In this document: positions 24,384 through 33,900 of the stretch, in pieces
Position numbering within the stretch: position 1 is the stretch's first letter
Layout of the letters: every line of letters begins with the position of its first letter
Assembly (NCBI RefSeq): GCF_001685355.1
Contig: NZ_CP016438.1
Span: 3,224,001-3,288,000, forward strand
DNA: 64,000 nt
Reading direction: 5' to 3'
Origin: Streptomyces lincolnensis
GTDB lineage: Bacteria > Actinomycetota > Actinomycetes > Streptomycetales > Streptomycetaceae
Notes under the pieces: model-generated
The model's input: the letters and a program-made list of their open reading frames with translations, nothing else
What the model was told of the DNA's origin: nothing
Databases searched by the model: none
Position numbers and translations under genes: made by a program

Positions 24384-25384
24384 GCACCGCCGTCGTCATC
24401 GAGGCGCCGGGCGAGCACCGGCTCACCCCGCACGAGCCCCGGCGACCGGAGGCCGGCGAGGCGCTGGTCCGCGTGCACGCCGTGGGCATCTGCGGCAGTG
24501 ACCGCGAGGTGTACCAGGGCAACCGGCCCGAGGGGTACGTCCGTTACCCGCTCACCCCCGGCCACGAGTGGTCGGGGACGGTGGAGGCGGTCGGCGCCGG
24601 GGTGCCGGAGTCCCTCGTGGGCCGCAAGGTGGTCGGGGAGGGCTTCCGCAACTGCCAGGTCTGCGACCGCTGCCACGCGGGCGAGACGACCCTGTGCACC
24701 GCCGGGTACGAGGAGACCGGGTTCACCCAGCCCGGGGCGATGGCCACCACCCTCACCCTGCCGGCGCGGCTGCTGCACGCCCTGCCGGACGACGCCGACC
24801 TGACGGCGGCGGCTCTGCTGGAACCGGCCGCGTGCATCGCGGCCGCCGCGATCAAGGCGAACGCCCGGCCCGGCGAGCGCGTCGCGGTCGTCGGCACCGG
24901 AACGCTCGGGATGTTCGCCGTGCAGTTCCTGAAGGCGGGCTCGCCGGGCGAGCTGCTGGTCGTGGGCACGCGCAACGACCGCGAGGCGCTGTCGAGGCAG
25001 TACGGCGCCACCGACTTCCGTACCAAGGACCAGCCGCTCCCTGACGACTTCGACGTCGTCATCGAGACCGCCGGGTCCGCGTCGGCCGCGCGCACCGCCG
25101 CCGGTCTGCTCAGGCGCGGCGGGCGCCTGGTCCTGACGGGGATCCCGGCGCCGGGCGCCGAGGGTCTGGACCCGACGGACCTGGTCGTACGGCAGCTGGA
25201 GGTGCACACCGTCTTCGGTGCCGCGCCGGACGCCTGGGCGCACACGGTGCGGGTGTTCGGCGCCGGACTGCTCGATCCGCTGCCGCTGGTCACGCACGAG
25301 CTGCCGCTGGCCGAGTTCCCGCAGGCCATCGAGCTGGTCGGGTCCGGTGATCCGAAGGTGGGCAAGGTGTTGCTCCGCCCCTAG
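24380..25384 (+). CDS. zinc-dependent sugar/polyol dehydrogenase, MDR family
   Basis: 334 aa. GTG at 24380 overlaps the dehydratase stop by four bases (GTGA). Catalytic zinc residues are visible in VGICGSD and GHEWSG; the structural zinc Cys set is present in FRNCQVCDRCHAGETTLC. The cofactor loop GTGTLGMFAVQF supports NAD(P) binding. It resembles sorbitol/L-idonate/galactitol-type dehydrogenases. In an operon with a sugar-acid dehydratase it may oxidise a sugar or a deoxy-keto acid; that is inference. Confidence 0.82.
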   Translation: MSTAVVIEAPGEHRLTPHEPRRPEAGEALVRVHAVGICGSDREVYQGNRPEGYVRYPLTPGHEWSGTVEAVGAGVPESLVGRKVVGEGFRNCQVCDRCHAGETTLCTAGYEETGFTQPGAMATTLTLPARLLHALPDDADLTAAALLEPAACIAAAAIKANARPGERVAVVGTGTLGMFAVQFLKAGSPGELLVVGTRNDREALSRQYGATDFRTKDQPLPDDFDVVIETAGSASAARTAAGLLRRGGRLVLTGIPAPGAEGLDPTDLVVRQLEVHTVFGAAPDAWAHTVRVFGAGLLDPLPLVTHELPLAEFPQAIELVGSGDPKVGKVLLRP

Positions 25385-25386
25385 AC

Positions 25387-25431
25387 GTACGCCGGTCCGG
25401 GAGCTACCTGACGACTCCCGGACCGGCGTAC
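25387..25431 (+). terminator. 17-bp-stem hairpin after the dehydrogenase gene
   Basis: GTACGCCGGTCCGGGAG (25387-25403) pairs perfectly with its complement (25415-25431) over an 11-nt loop, starting 3 nt after the stop at 25382-25384. It separates the two-gene dehydratase operon from the U32/ABC operon. Confidence 0.85.
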
Positions 25432-25464
25432 CACCAGCCCTCCACACCCTGAGCCGCGAACTTC

Positions 25465-25480
25465 GTCCGAAATACCGAAC
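25465..25480 (+). promoter_or_regulatory. candidate IclR-type operator upstream of the U32/ABC operon
   Basis: GTCCGAAATACCGAAC matches the palindrome GTTCGAAATTTCGAAC at 13 of 16 positions. It lies directly before the ribosome-binding site (AGAAGGA, 25481-25487) of the U32-like gene. Confidence 0.55.
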
Positions 25481-25493
25481 AGAAGGACAGCTT

Positions 25494-26462
25494 GTGACCG
25501 ACGCTTCCGCCACGGCAGCCCGCCGGCCCGGTGAGCAGGCACTCACCGCCCTCGGCCTGGCCGCGCCCGCCCTCGACCCCGCCGACGCCTCGCCGCACGC
25601 CTTCCCCGGCGGTGGCCGCTGGCGCACCGAGATCCCCTCGTGCGAGGGTCCCGAAGCGCTCGCGGTCGTCCTGAAGGAGGCCTCGCGGCTCGATGTGCCG
25701 ATCCACCGGATCAGCCAGGGCAGCGGCGTGTGGATGCTGACCGACTCCGAGATCACCGAGATGGTCGAGGCCACCGCCGAACGTGACATCGAGCTCTGCC
25801 TGTTCACCGGCCCGCGCGGCACGTGGGACATCGGCGGCTCGACCCGTACCGACTCCCGTGGCGGGGGCCTGCGCGCCCGCGGCCACGACGCCGTCGCCGG
25901 GTGCATCGAAGACGCCGTCCGGGCAACGGAGTTGGGCGTCAAGTGCCTCCTGGTCGCCGACGAGGGCGTGCTGTGGACGCTGCACCGGGCGCGCCTGGCC
26001 GGGATCATCCCGGCCGACACGACGCTCAAGGTGAGCGCCCTCATCGGGCCCGTCAACCCGGCGGCGTACGCGGTCTACGAGAACCTGGGCGCCGACTCGG
26101 TCAACGTGCCCAGCGATCTGACGCTCGATCACCTCACCGAGATCCGGCGGGTGTCCGCCGCCCCCATGGACATGTACATCGAGGCGCCCGACGATCTCGG
26201 CGGCTACGTGCGCATGTACGAGGTCGCCGAGCTGATCCGGCGCGGTGCTCCGCTCTACCTGAAGTTCGGTCTGTCGAAGGCCCCCGGGATCTACCCGTAC
26301 GGGCACCACATGCGCGATCTGACCCTGAACACCGCCCGGGAACGTGTACGGCGCGGTCGGCTCGCTCTGGACCTGCTCGCACGGCACGGAGCGGACGGCG
26401 ACATGGCGCCGCTGGGCTCCCGGCTGCCCGGCTCGCTGAAGCGGTTCGAAACTCCCTCATAA
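25494..26462 (+). CDS. peptidase U32-like TIM-barrel protein of a sugar operon
   Basis: 322 aa, GTG start after AGAAGGA. No signal peptide. Segments such as [43 protein letters not shown] and [21 protein letters not shown] (each read as a pattern) resemble the U32 peptidase-like barrel proteins found in some actinobacteria. I cannot see proven catalytic residues. Between a sugar-acid dehydratase operon and an ABC sugar importer, a metabolic role (for example a lyase or aldolase acting on the keto-deoxy acid) is as plausible as proteolysis. Confidence 0.6.
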   Translation: MTDASATAARRPGEQALTALGLAAPALDPADASPHAFPGGGRWRTEIPSCEGPEALAVVLKEASRLDVPIHRISQGSGVWMLTDSEITEMVEATAERDIELCLFTGPRGTWDIGGSTRTDSRGGGLRARGHDAVAGCIEDAVRATELGVKCLLVADEGVLWTLHRARLAGIIPADTTLKVSALIGPVNPAAYAVYENLGADSVNVPSDLTLDHLTEIRRVSAAPMDMYIEAPDDLGGYVRMYEVAELIRRGAPLYLKFGLSKAPGIYPYGHHMRDLTLNTARERVRRGRLALDLLARHGADGDMAPLGSRLPGSLKRFETPS

Positions 26463-26616
26463 CGTTCCGGACAACGCCCCTTCACAAAAGCAGACGCAGC
26501 CACACACAATCCCACACACCTTCTCTCTCGGTCTCTCCGACTCCAGGAACCCTCCAGGAACGAACGGCCCGCACCGCCAGACCGAGCCCGGCCCCACCAC
26601 ATCAAGGATGATGATC

Positions 26617-27723
26617 ATGCGTACTCGCCGAGCCGCACTCACCGCCATAGCCTCCGCCTCCTGCCTGGCCCTGACCCTGTCCGCCTGCGGCCAGAACAGC
26701 GAGGGCGGCAGCGAGGGGTCGTCGGGCAGCACCAAGGGCGCCACCATCGGCATCTCGATGCCCACCAAGTCCTCCGAGCGCTGGATCGCCGACGGCAACA
26801 ACGTCGTGAAGGAACTGAAGGCGAAGGGCTACAAGACCAAGCTGGTCTACGGCGAGGACGAGCCCGACCAGCAGGTCTCGCAGATCGAGAACATGATCAC
26901 GCAGGACGTCAAGGCGCTGATCGTCGCAGCGATCGACAACAAGTCGCTGGGCAACGTCCTCCAGGAGGCCAAGGACGCGGGCATCCCGGTCATCTCCTAC
27001 GACCGCCTGATCCTCGGCACGGACAACGTCGACTACTACGCCTCCTTCGACAACGAGAAGGTCGGCGAGCTCCAGGCCACCTACATCGTCGACAAGCTCG
27101 GCCTGAAGGACGGCAAGGGGCCGTTCAACATCGAGCTGTTCGCCGGCTCCAACGACGACAACAACACCAAGTACTTCTTCAACGGCGCGATGAAGGTGCT
27201 CAAGCCCTACATCGACGACAAGAAGCTGGTGGTCAAGTCCGGCCAGAACCAGCTCACCCAGGTCACCACCCTGCGCTGGGACGGCGCCACCGCCCAGCGG
27301 CGCATGGACGACATCCTGACCGGCACCTACAAGAGCGGCCGGGTCGACGCGGTCCTCTCGCCGTACGACGGCATCTCGATCGGCATCATCTCCGCGCTGA
27401 AGTCGGACGGCTACGGCACCTCCAGCAAGCCGTGGCCGGTCATCACCGGCCAGGACGCCGAGGTCGCCTCCGTGAAGTCGATCAAGGCGGGCCAGCAGAC
27501 GCAGACGGTCTTCAAGGACATCCGCGAGCTCGCCAAGGTCGCCGCCAACATGGTCGACGCGTCGCTCAACGACAAGAAGCCCGAGGTCAACGACACCAAG
27601 ACCTACGACAACGGTTCGAAGGTCGTGCCCGCGTACCTGCTCCAGCCGGTGAGCGTCGACAAGGGCAACTGGCAGAAGGAGCTCGTCGACTCCGGCTTCT
27701 ACAAGGCCAGCGACCTCAACTGA
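26617..27723 (+). CDS. chvE: sugar-binding lipoprotein of an ABC importer (ChvE/XylF-like)
   Basis: About 368 aa. Signal peptide ends in LTLSACG (lipobox Cys24), so it is membrane-anchored outside. The fold is the type I sugar-binding protein of the ChvE/XylF group: [12 protein letters not shown] at the start of the domain, [31 protein letters not shown] and a C-terminal [16 protein letters not shown]. The closest characterised group binds arabinose, galactose, glucose or xylose. ATGs at 26608, 26611 and 26617 are possible; I took the last, which gives a basic signal start. First of three importer genes in order binding protein, ATPase, permease. Confidence 0.85.
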   Translation: MRTRRAALTAIASASCLALTLSACGQNSEGGSEGSSGSTKGATIGISMPTKSSERWIADGNNVVKELKAKGYKTKLVYGEDEPDQQVSQIENMITQDVKALIVAAIDNKSLGNVLQEAKDAGIPVISYDRLILGTDNVDYYASFDNEKVGELQATYIVDKLGLKDGKGPFNIELFAGSNDDNNTKYFFNGAMKVLKPYIDDKKLVVKSGQNQLTQVTTLRWDGATAQRRMDDILTGTYKSGRVDAVLSPYDGISIGIISALKSDGYGTSSKPWPVITGQDAEVASVKSIKAGQQTQTVFKDIRELAKVAANMVDASLNDKKPEVNDTKTYDNGSKVVPAYLLQPVSVDKGNWQKELVDSGFYKASDLN

Positions 27724-27766
27724 CCGACCGCGGCCTACTGCCGGCAACAGATTGGAAGGCACGACC

Positions 27767-29317
27767 ATGGCGGGACCCGTCCTGGAAATGCGCTCGATCG
27801 TCAAGACCTTTCCCGGTGTCAAAGCGCTCTCGGACGTCACACTGACCGTCCAGCAGGGCGAGGTCCACGCCATCTGCGGTGAGAACGGCGCCGGGAAGTC
27901 GACCTTGATGAAGGTGCTCTCCGGCGTCCACCCACACGGCACCTACGAGGGCGAGATCCTCTTCGACGGAGAGATCTGCCAGTTCAAGGACATCCGGGCG
28001 TCCGAGGCGCACGGCATCGTCATCATCCACCAGGAGCTCGCGCTGGTGCCGTTCCTCTCCCTCGCGGAGAACATCTTCCTCGGCAACGAGCACGCCACCC
28101 GCGGGCTCATCAACTGGCACGACACCCTGAAGCACGCCAGTGAGCTGCTGCGCCGGGTCGGTCTGAGCGACCACCCGGAGACCCGCGTCGCCGACATCGG
28201 CGTGGGCAAGCAGCAGCTGGTGGAGATCGCCAAGGCGCTGTCGAAGAAGGTGAAGCTGCTCATCCTCGACGAGCCGACCGCGGCTCTGAACGACGAGGAC
28301 AGCGGCAAGCTCCTGGATCTGATCCTGGAGCTGAAGAAGCAGGGCATCACCTCGATCATCATCTCCCACAAGCTCAACGAGATCCGCAAGGTCGCCGACT
28401 CGGTGACGATCATCCGGGACGGGCAGTCCATCGAGACCCTCGATGTGAAGGCGCCGGAGACCACCGAGGACCGGATCATCTCCGGCATGGTCGGCCGTGA
28501 CCTCGACCACCGCTTCCCCGAGCGCACCGCGTACGAGGGGGAGGTGGACGCGGCCCCGGCCCTGGAGATCCGCAACTGGACCGTGCACCACCCGATCGAC
28601 CAGACGCGCAAGGTGGTCGACGACGTGTCGATCGACGTCAAGCGCGGGGAGATCGTCGGGATCGCGGGCCTGATGGGCGCGGGCCGTACCGAACTCGCGA
28701 TGAGCGTCTTCGGGCGGACCTACGGCCGGTACGCGGGTGGACAGGTCTTCAAGGACGGCCGGGAGATCAGCACCCGGCACGTCTCCGACGCGGTCAAGCA
28801 GGGCATCGCGTACGTCACCGAGGACCGCAAGCACTACGGCCTCAACCTCATCGACACCATCAACCGCAACATCTCGCTCAGCGCGCTGAGCAAGGTTTCC
28901 AAGCGCGGGATCGTCGACGAGCAGGCGGAGCGGCGGGTCTCCGAGGGCTTCCGCAAGTCCATGAACATCAAGGCGCCCACCGTCTCCGAGCCGGTGGGCA
29001 AGCTGTCCGGCGGCAACCAGCAGAAGGTCGTCCTCAGCAAGTGGATCTTCGCGGGTCCCGAGGTGCTGATCCTGGACGAGCCGACCCGCGGTATCGACGT
29101 CGGTGCCAAGTACGAGATCTACACGGTCATCGACCAGCTGGCCGCCCAGGGCAAGGCGGTCGTCTTCATCTCCTCCGAGCTGCCCGAACTGCTCGGCATG
29201 TGCGACCGCATCTACACCATGGCCGCCGGCCGGCTCACGGGTGAGGTCCCGCGGGCCGAGGCCACGCAGGAAGTGCTGATGCGCCAGATGACGAAGGACA
29301 AAGAGGTAACGCGATGA
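27767..29317 (+). CDS. mmsA: sugar ABC transporter ATPase, two fused nucleotide-binding domains
   Basis: 516 aa. The first domain has Walker [10 protein letters not shown] (38-46), Q-loop [13 protein letters not shown] and a Walker [11 protein letters not shown]. The second domain has the degenerate P-loop [18 protein letters not shown] and [14 protein letters not shown]. This layout is normal for the monosaccharide CUT2 class. GGAAGG precedes the ATG at 27767, so the in-frame TTG at 27752 is not the start. Four-base overlap with the permease gene. Confidence 0.92.
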   Translation: MAGPVLEMRSIVKTFPGVKALSDVTLTVQQGEVHAICGENGAGKSTLMKVLSGVHPHGTYEGEILFDGEICQFKDIRASEAHGIVIIHQELALVPFLSLAENIFLGNEHATRGLINWHDTLKHASELLRRVGLSDHPETRVADIGVGKQQLVEIAKALSKKVKLLILDEPTAALNDEDSGKLLDLILELKKQGITSIIISHKLNEIRKVADSVTIIRDGQSIETLDVKAPETTEDRIISGMVGRDLDHRFPERTAYEGEVDAAPALEIRNWTVHHPIDQTRKVVDDVSIDVKRGEIVGIAGLMGAGRTELAMSVFGRTYGRYAGGQVFKDGREISTRHVSDAVKQGIAYVTEDRKHYGLNLIDTINRNISLSALSKVSKRGIVDEQAERRVSEGFRKSMNIKAPTVSEPVGKLSGGNQQKVVLSKWIFAGPEVLILDEPTRGIDVGAKYEIYTVIDQLAAQGKAVVFISSELPELLGMCDRIYTMAAGRLTGEVPRAEATQEVLMRQMTKDKEVTR

Positions 29318-30558
29318 GCACGGATGTGACCGCCAAGTCCCCGGCCCCGGCGCCCGGGAAGAACGGCGGCTCGGCCAACGGAGCCAATCTGCTCCAGCTG
29401 ATGCTGGACGGGATGCGCCGCAACATGCGCCAGTACGGCATGCTGCTCGCCCTCGGTCTGATCGTCGCCCTCTTCGCGGTGTGGACCGACGGCGACCTGC
29501 TGCTGCCGCGCAACGTCTCCAACCTGGTCCTCCAGAACAGCTATGTGCTGATCCTCGCGATCGGCATGATGATGGTGATCATCGCCGGCCACATCGACCT
29601 GTCGGTCGGTTCGGTGACGGCGTTCGTCGGGGCGTTCGCGGCCGTACTGACCGTGCAGCACGACGTGTCATGGCCGGTGGCCGTGGTGCTGTCTCTGCTG
29701 GTGGGCGCCGTGGCGGGCGCGGTGCAAGGGTTCTTCATCGCGTATCTCGGCATACCATCGTTCATCGTCACCCTGGCGGGCATGCTGATCTTCCGCGGTA
29801 TGACGGAGATCCTGCTGGAGGGCCAGACCCTCGGCCCGTTCCCGGACGGACTCCAGAAGATCGGCAACGGCTTCCTGCCCGAGACCGGCCCGAGCACCAA
29901 CTACCACAACATCACGCTGCTGCTCGGTCTGGCCCTGATCGTCTTCGCCGTCATCCAGGAGGTCCGTGACCGCAAGCGGCAGATGGAGTTCTCGCTGGAC
30001 GTCATACCGCGGAACCTCTTCCTGCTCAAGCTGGTCTTCATCGTCGCCGCGATCCTCGTCGTGACCATGCTGCTCGCCAGCTACAAGGGCGCCCCGATCA
30101 TCCTGCTGATCCTGGGCGTGCTGGTGGTCGGCTACGGCTACGTCATGCGCAACGCGGTCTTCGGCCGGCACATCTACGCGATCGGCGGCAACCTGCCGGC
30201 GGCGAAGCTGTCCGGCGTCAAGGACAAGAAGGTCGTCTTCCTTGTCTTCCTGAACATGGGCGCGCTCGCGGCCCTGGCGGGTCTGGCGATCGCCGCCCGC
30301 CTGAACGCGGCATCCCCGAAGGCGGGCCTGAACTACGAACTCGAGGCGATCGCCTCGGCGTTCATCGGTGGCGCGTCCATGAGCGGTGGTGTCGGCACCA
30401 TCCTCGGCGCGATCATCGGCGGTCTCGTCCTCGGCGTGCTGAACAACGGCATGAACCTCCTGAGCGTCGGCTCCGACTGGCAGCAGGTCATCAAGGGCCT
30501 GGCCCTGCTCGCGGCCGTCGGGTTCGACGTGTGGAACAAGCGCAAGTCCGGTTCGTAA
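29314..30558 (+). CDS. mmsB: sugar ABC transporter permease (CUT2, MmsB/GguB-like)
   Basis: 414 aa with about ten hydrophobic segments and a CUT2 permease pattern ([59 protein letters not shown]). ATG at 29314 overlaps the ATPase stop (ATGA), so translation is coupled. Forms the membrane channel of the importer. A GC-rich hairpin (30566-30589) follows before the mutarotase gene. Confidence 0.92.
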   Translation: MSTDVTAKSPAPAPGKNGGSANGANLLQLMLDGMRRNMRQYGMLLALGLIVALFAVWTDGDLLLPRNVSNLVLQNSYVLILAIGMMMVIIAGHIDLSVGSVTAFVGAFAAVLTVQHDVSWPVAVVLSLLVGAVAGAVQGFFIAYLGIPSFIVTLAGMLIFRGMTEILLEGQTLGPFPDGLQKIGNGFLPETGPSTNYHNITLLLGLALIVFAVIQEVRDRKRQMEFSLDVIPRNLFLLKLVFIVAAILVVTMLLASYKGAPIILLILGVLVVGYGYVMRNAVFGRHIYAIGGNLPAAKLSGVKDKKVVFLVFLNMGALAALAGLAIAARLNAASPKAGLNYELEAIASAFIGGASMSGGVGTILGAIIGGLVLGVLNNGMNLLSVGSDWQQVIKGLALLAAVGFDVWNKRKSGS

Positions 30559-30565
30559 CAAGCGA

Positions 30566-30589
30566 GGGCCCCGCCGGAAGGCGGGGCCC
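30566..30589 (+). terminator. hairpin between permease and mutarotase genes
   Basis: GGGCCCCGCC (30566-30575) pairs with GGCGGGGCCC (30580-30589) over a GGAA loop, 7 nt after the permease stop. It may be a partial terminator that lowers downstream expression. Confidence 0.7.
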
Positions 30590-30611
30590 CACCCTTATAC
30601 GGGAGTCGCAC

Positions 30612-31760
30612 ATGGAACTGAACAGACGCACGGTCATCGCGGGAGCGGCAGCGGCGGGCGTCGCCGCCACCACGCTCGGCGGCACAGCCCACGCCACAGG
30701 AGGCAGGAAGCCGGTGAAGGAGCTCTTCGGCAAGCTGGCCGACGGTACGAAGGTCTACCGCTGGTCCCTGGAGAACGGCGGCACCCGCCTGAAGGTCCTC
30801 TCCTGGGGCGGCGTCGTGCAGTCCCTGGAGATCCCGGACCGGCACGGCCGGTACGCCAACGTGTCCCTCGGTTTCGACAACATCGAGGACTACGTCGCCA
30901 AGACCCCGTACTTCGGCGCGCTGATCGGCCGCTACGGCAACCGCATAGCCAAGGGTCAGTTCACCCTGGACGGCAAGAAGTACCAGCTGTCCGTCAACGA
31001 CGGCGACAACAGCCTGCACGGCGGCACGCAGGGCTTCGACAAGCGCGTGTGGGACGTCGAGCCGTTCACCAAGGGCTCCGACGTCGGCCTGTACCTGTAC
31101 TACACCTCCGTCGACGGGGAGATGGGCTACCCCGGCACGCTCAAGGTGAAGGTGACGTACACCCTCACCAAGCACGGCGACTGGCGCATCGACTACGAGG
31201 CCACCACCGACAAGGCCACCGTCGTCAACCTGACCAGCCACGTCTACTGGAACCTCGGCGGCGAGGGCACCGGCACGATCGAGGACCACGAGCTGAAGAT
31301 CGCCGCCTCCCGTTACACGCCCACCGACTCGGGTCTGATCCCGACCGGTGAACTCGCGAAGGTCGCGGGCACCCCCTTCGACTTCCGCAAGGCCAAGGCC
31401 ATCGGCCGGGACATCCGTACCGGTCACACGCAGCTGGTCACCGCCAAGGGCTTCGACCACAACTGGGTCCTCGACAAGGGCATCACGGCCAAGCCGGAAC
31501 ACGTCGCCTCGCTCCGGGACCCGTCCTCCGGCCGCACCCTGAAGATCGCCACCAACGAGCCCGGTCTCCAGTTCTACTCGGGCAACTTCCTCGACGGCAC
31601 GCTGGTCGGACCGTCCGACCGCACCTACCGCCAGGGCGACGCGCTCTGCCTGGAGACGCAGCACTTCCCGGACGCGCCGAACCACCCGTCGTTCCCCTCG
31701 ACCGTGCTGCGGCCGGGGCAGACATACCGGACGACGACGGTGCACTCCTTCCACGCGTAA
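30612..31760 (+). CDS. exported aldose 1-epimerase
   Basis: 382 aa. The N-terminus MELNRRTVIAGAAAAGVAATTLGG has twin Arg followed by a hydrophobic stretch and an AHA cleavage region, so a Tat signal is likely. The mutarotase domain has NSLHGG, NLTSHVYWNLGG and LCLETQHFPDAPN, matching the cytoplasmic copy at 7522. Exported mutarotases speed anomer exchange before uptake; its position after the importer genes supports this. The ATG at 30612 is the only start giving a signal peptide. Confidence 0.88.
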   Translation: MELNRRTVIAGAAAAGVAATTLGGTAHATGGRKPVKELFGKLADGTKVYRWSLENGGTRLKVLSWGGVVQSLEIPDRHGRYANVSLGFDNIEDYVAKTPYFGALIGRYGNRIAKGQFTLDGKKYQLSVNDGDNSLHGGTQGFDKRVWDVEPFTKGSDVGLYLYYTSVDGEMGYPGTLKVKVTYTLTKHGDWRIDYEATTDKATVVNLTSHVYWNLGGEGTGTIEDHELKIAASRYTPTDSGLIPTGELAKVAGTPFDFRKAKAIGRDIRTGHTQLVTAKGFDHNWVLDKGITAKPEHVASLRDPSSGRTLKIATNEPGLQFYSGNFLDGTLVGPSDRTYRQGDALCLETQHFPDAPNHPSFPSTVLRPGQTYRTTTVHSFHA

Positions 31761-31800
31761 GCGCTCCGCTGAGAAGGCCGTGGGGAGCTGCGGGTCCGCT

Positions 31801-31830
31801 GTGGCTGGTCGCGCAGTTCCCCGCGCCCCT
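31801..31830 (+). repeat. copy 2 of the dispersed intergenic repeat
   Basis: A full 30-nt copy beginning GTGGCTGGTCGCGCAGTTCC and ending CGCGCCCCT, in the gap between the mutarotase and aminotransferase genes. Same sequence as the copies at 33723, 49901 and 58748. Confidence 0.85.
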
Positions 31831-31971
31831 TCATCCTCACCTCTTTCACACATGTTGAACGGCGTCACCTCAGCCTCCGTATGTAGGAGTGGCCCGCGCT
31901 CCCCCGCGCGGGCCACCCAATGACGACGGGCCCGGTCGTCCCCGCCGGGCCCGCCCCATACGGAGGCTCCC

Positions 31972-33702
31972 TTGGCTGACAACGTCACCTCGCTGTTCCG
32001 CAGCACCGCGGCGCACAGCCCGTCGATGGCGGCGTTGACGCGGGAGGGCGGCGAAGGGGCCGGTCCGGTCGACTTCTGCATTCCCTGCAACCCCTACTTC
32101 CCCACGCCGGCCATGTTCGACGACATGTCGGCCCGGTTGCGGGACATCATCACGTACTACCCGAGCAGCGCCGACACCATCACGGCCGAGCTGTGCAGCC
32201 TGCTCCAACTCCCCCCGCAGTGCGTCGCGATGGGCAACGGCTCGACGGAGCTGATCACCTGGATCGACCACCTGCTGGTGCGCGAGTCCCTCGCCATCCC
32301 CGTCCCCACCTTCGGCCGCTGGACCGACCAGCCCATGGAGACCGGCAAGCGGGTCGACATGTTCCCGCTCCAGGAGTCCAGCGGCTTCGCCCTGGACCTC
32401 GCCCAGTACGCCGAGTTCATCCGCGCCCGCAACACCCGGGTGGCCGTCATCTGCAACCCGAACAACCCCGACGGCGGCTTCCTGCACAAGCACGCGATCG
32501 TGCAGTTCATGGACGCGATGGCCGACCTCGATCTGATCATCATCGACGAGTCGTTCCTGGAGTTCGCGGACGCGGAGGCCGAACCGAGCGTGGTCCAGGA
32601 GGCGATGCTGCGGCCGAACGTCATCGTGCTGCGCAGCCTCGGCAAGAACTTCGGCCTGCACGGCATCCGGTTCGGCTACATGGTCGCCAACCCGGCGCTC
32701 GCGGGCCGGGTCCGCTCCATGCTGCCGAAGTGGAACCTCAACGCCTTCGCCGAGTACGTCGTGTTCATCCTCAAGGAGCACGGCGCCGAGTACGCGCAGA
32801 GTCTTCGCCAGGTGTACCGGGACCGCCTCGACATGGCGAGCCAGCTCTCCGCGCTGCCCGGTCTGACCGTCTACCCCTCGCAGGGCAACTTCCTCTTCGT
32901 GCGCCTGCCCGTCGGCGCCGAAGGCACGGTGGTCCGGGACCGGCTGCTCACCGAGCACCGGATCCTGGTCCGCGAATGCGGCAACAAGATCGGTTCGTCC
33001 AGCCGCTTCCTGAGGCTCGTGGTGCGCCCCCAGGTGGACGTGCGTCGCCTGGTGTCCGGCCTGGAACAGGTGCTCTACGGGACCAGGAGGGGAGCCGCCG
33101 TGCCCGAGCTGGCTACAGGGACCAGCTACAGCTCGGGTACGGCGGCCGTGGACCGCCTGGTCAGCTCCACCAACGGCGCCGGTATGCAGGGGCTGGCGGC
33201 GCAGGCGATGGCCGTCGGGGCGGGGCAGCCGATGCCCGCGGCGGCCCAGATGGCACAGATGGCGCAGATGACTCAGGAGCAGACGGGGGGCATGGGGGTT
33301 CCCATGCCGGCGATGGCACCGGCGGCCGCGCCGCAGCCCGTACCGGCCGCCGCGCCCCCGCCCCCTCCCGCCCCGGCTCCCATGCCGGCACCGACGCCCA
33401 TGCCCACGCCCGTGCCGATGCCCACGCCCGTCCCGACGCCTGTGCCTGCTGCCGCGGCGGCCGGGCCCGGGCCCATGGGTGGACCCATGAGCGGGCCGAT
33501 GAGTGGGCCCATGGGCGGACCTATGGGCGGATCCATGGGTGGGCCGACCCCGCCCGGGGTTCCCGCGCGGGGTGGGCTCACCGCCGCGCAGGTCCGGGGG
33601 ATGACCGGGCCGGCGGCGCAGGATCTGACGGCGGCGCCTGCCACCGGGTGGCCCCATGCCCAGAGTTGGCCCAACGCGGCGGGTATGGGGCAGACCGGTT
33701 GA
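31972..33702 (+). CDS. PLP-dependent aminotransferase with long Met/Pro/Gly-rich tail
   Basis: 576 aa, TTG start with CGGAGG at 31961-31966. Residues 1-370 form a class I/II aminotransferase like histidinol-phosphate aminotransferase: NNPDGG at 164-169 binds PLP, IDESFLEFAD at 191-200 is the Asp region, and SLGKNFGLHGIRFGY contains Lys225. Residues 371-576 are low-complexity: repeats of PMP/PTP and GPMGGPMSG blocks (about 455-525), encoded by a coding minisatellite around 33475-33545. Amino donors and acceptors are not evident. The tail may be an interaction or surface region, which is unusual for this family. Confidence 0.82.
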   Translation: MADNVTSLFRSTAAHSPSMAALTREGGEGAGPVDFCIPCNPYFPTPAMFDDMSARLRDIITYYPSSADTITAELCSLLQLPPQCVAMGNGSTELITWIDHLLVRESLAIPVPTFGRWTDQPMETGKRVDMFPLQESSGFALDLAQYAEFIRARNTRVAVICNPNNPDGGFLHKHAIVQFMDAMADLDLIIIDESFLEFADAEAEPSVVQEAMLRPNVIVLRSLGKNFGLHGIRFGYMVANPALAGRVRSMLPKWNLNAFAEYVVFILKEHGAEYAQSLRQVYRDRLDMASQLSALPGLTVYPSQGNFLFVRLPVGAEGTVVRDRLLTEHRILVRECGNKIGSSSRFLRLVVRPQVDVRRLVSGLEQVLYGTRRGAAVPELATGTSYSSGTAAVDRLVSSTNGAGMQGLAAQAMAVGAGQPMPAAAQMAQMAQMTQEQTGGMGVPMPAMAPAAAPQPVPAAAPPPPPAPAPMPAPTPMPTPVPMPTPVPTPVPAAAAAGPGPMGGPMSGPMSGPMGGPMGGSMGGPTPPGVPARGGLTAAQVRGMTGPAAQDLTAAPATGWPHAQSWPNAAGMGQTG

Positions 33703-33722
33703 GTGGCGGGTGCGGGGCTGTT

Positions 33723-33845
33723 GTGGCTGGTCGCGCAGTTCCCCGCGCCCCTGAGTGGGTGCGCCTGCACCGGGGTCAGCCACCACTGTCGACAGTTGTT
33801 GCCCACGCCCCGAAAGGGGCGCGGGGAACTGCGCGACCAGCCACG
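33723..33845. repeat. inverted pair of the dispersed intergenic repeat
   Basis: One 30-nt copy (33723-33752) and its complement (33816-33845) are separated by 63 nt, in the gap between convergent aminotransferase and GH43 genes. The two arms could form a large bidirectional hairpin. It looks like a terminator built from two facing copies of a mobile repeat. Confidence 0.8.
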
Positions 33846-33900
33846 ACGCACCCGCAGCCGCGCACACCCCGCACCCCTACGGCGCAAAGGCGAACCCGCA

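Noticed and set aside
31972..33702. Biosynthetic gene cluster around the aminotransferase and oxidoreductases
   Set aside because: No synthase, peptide synthetase or terpene cyclase lies nearby, and neighbours are sugar genes.
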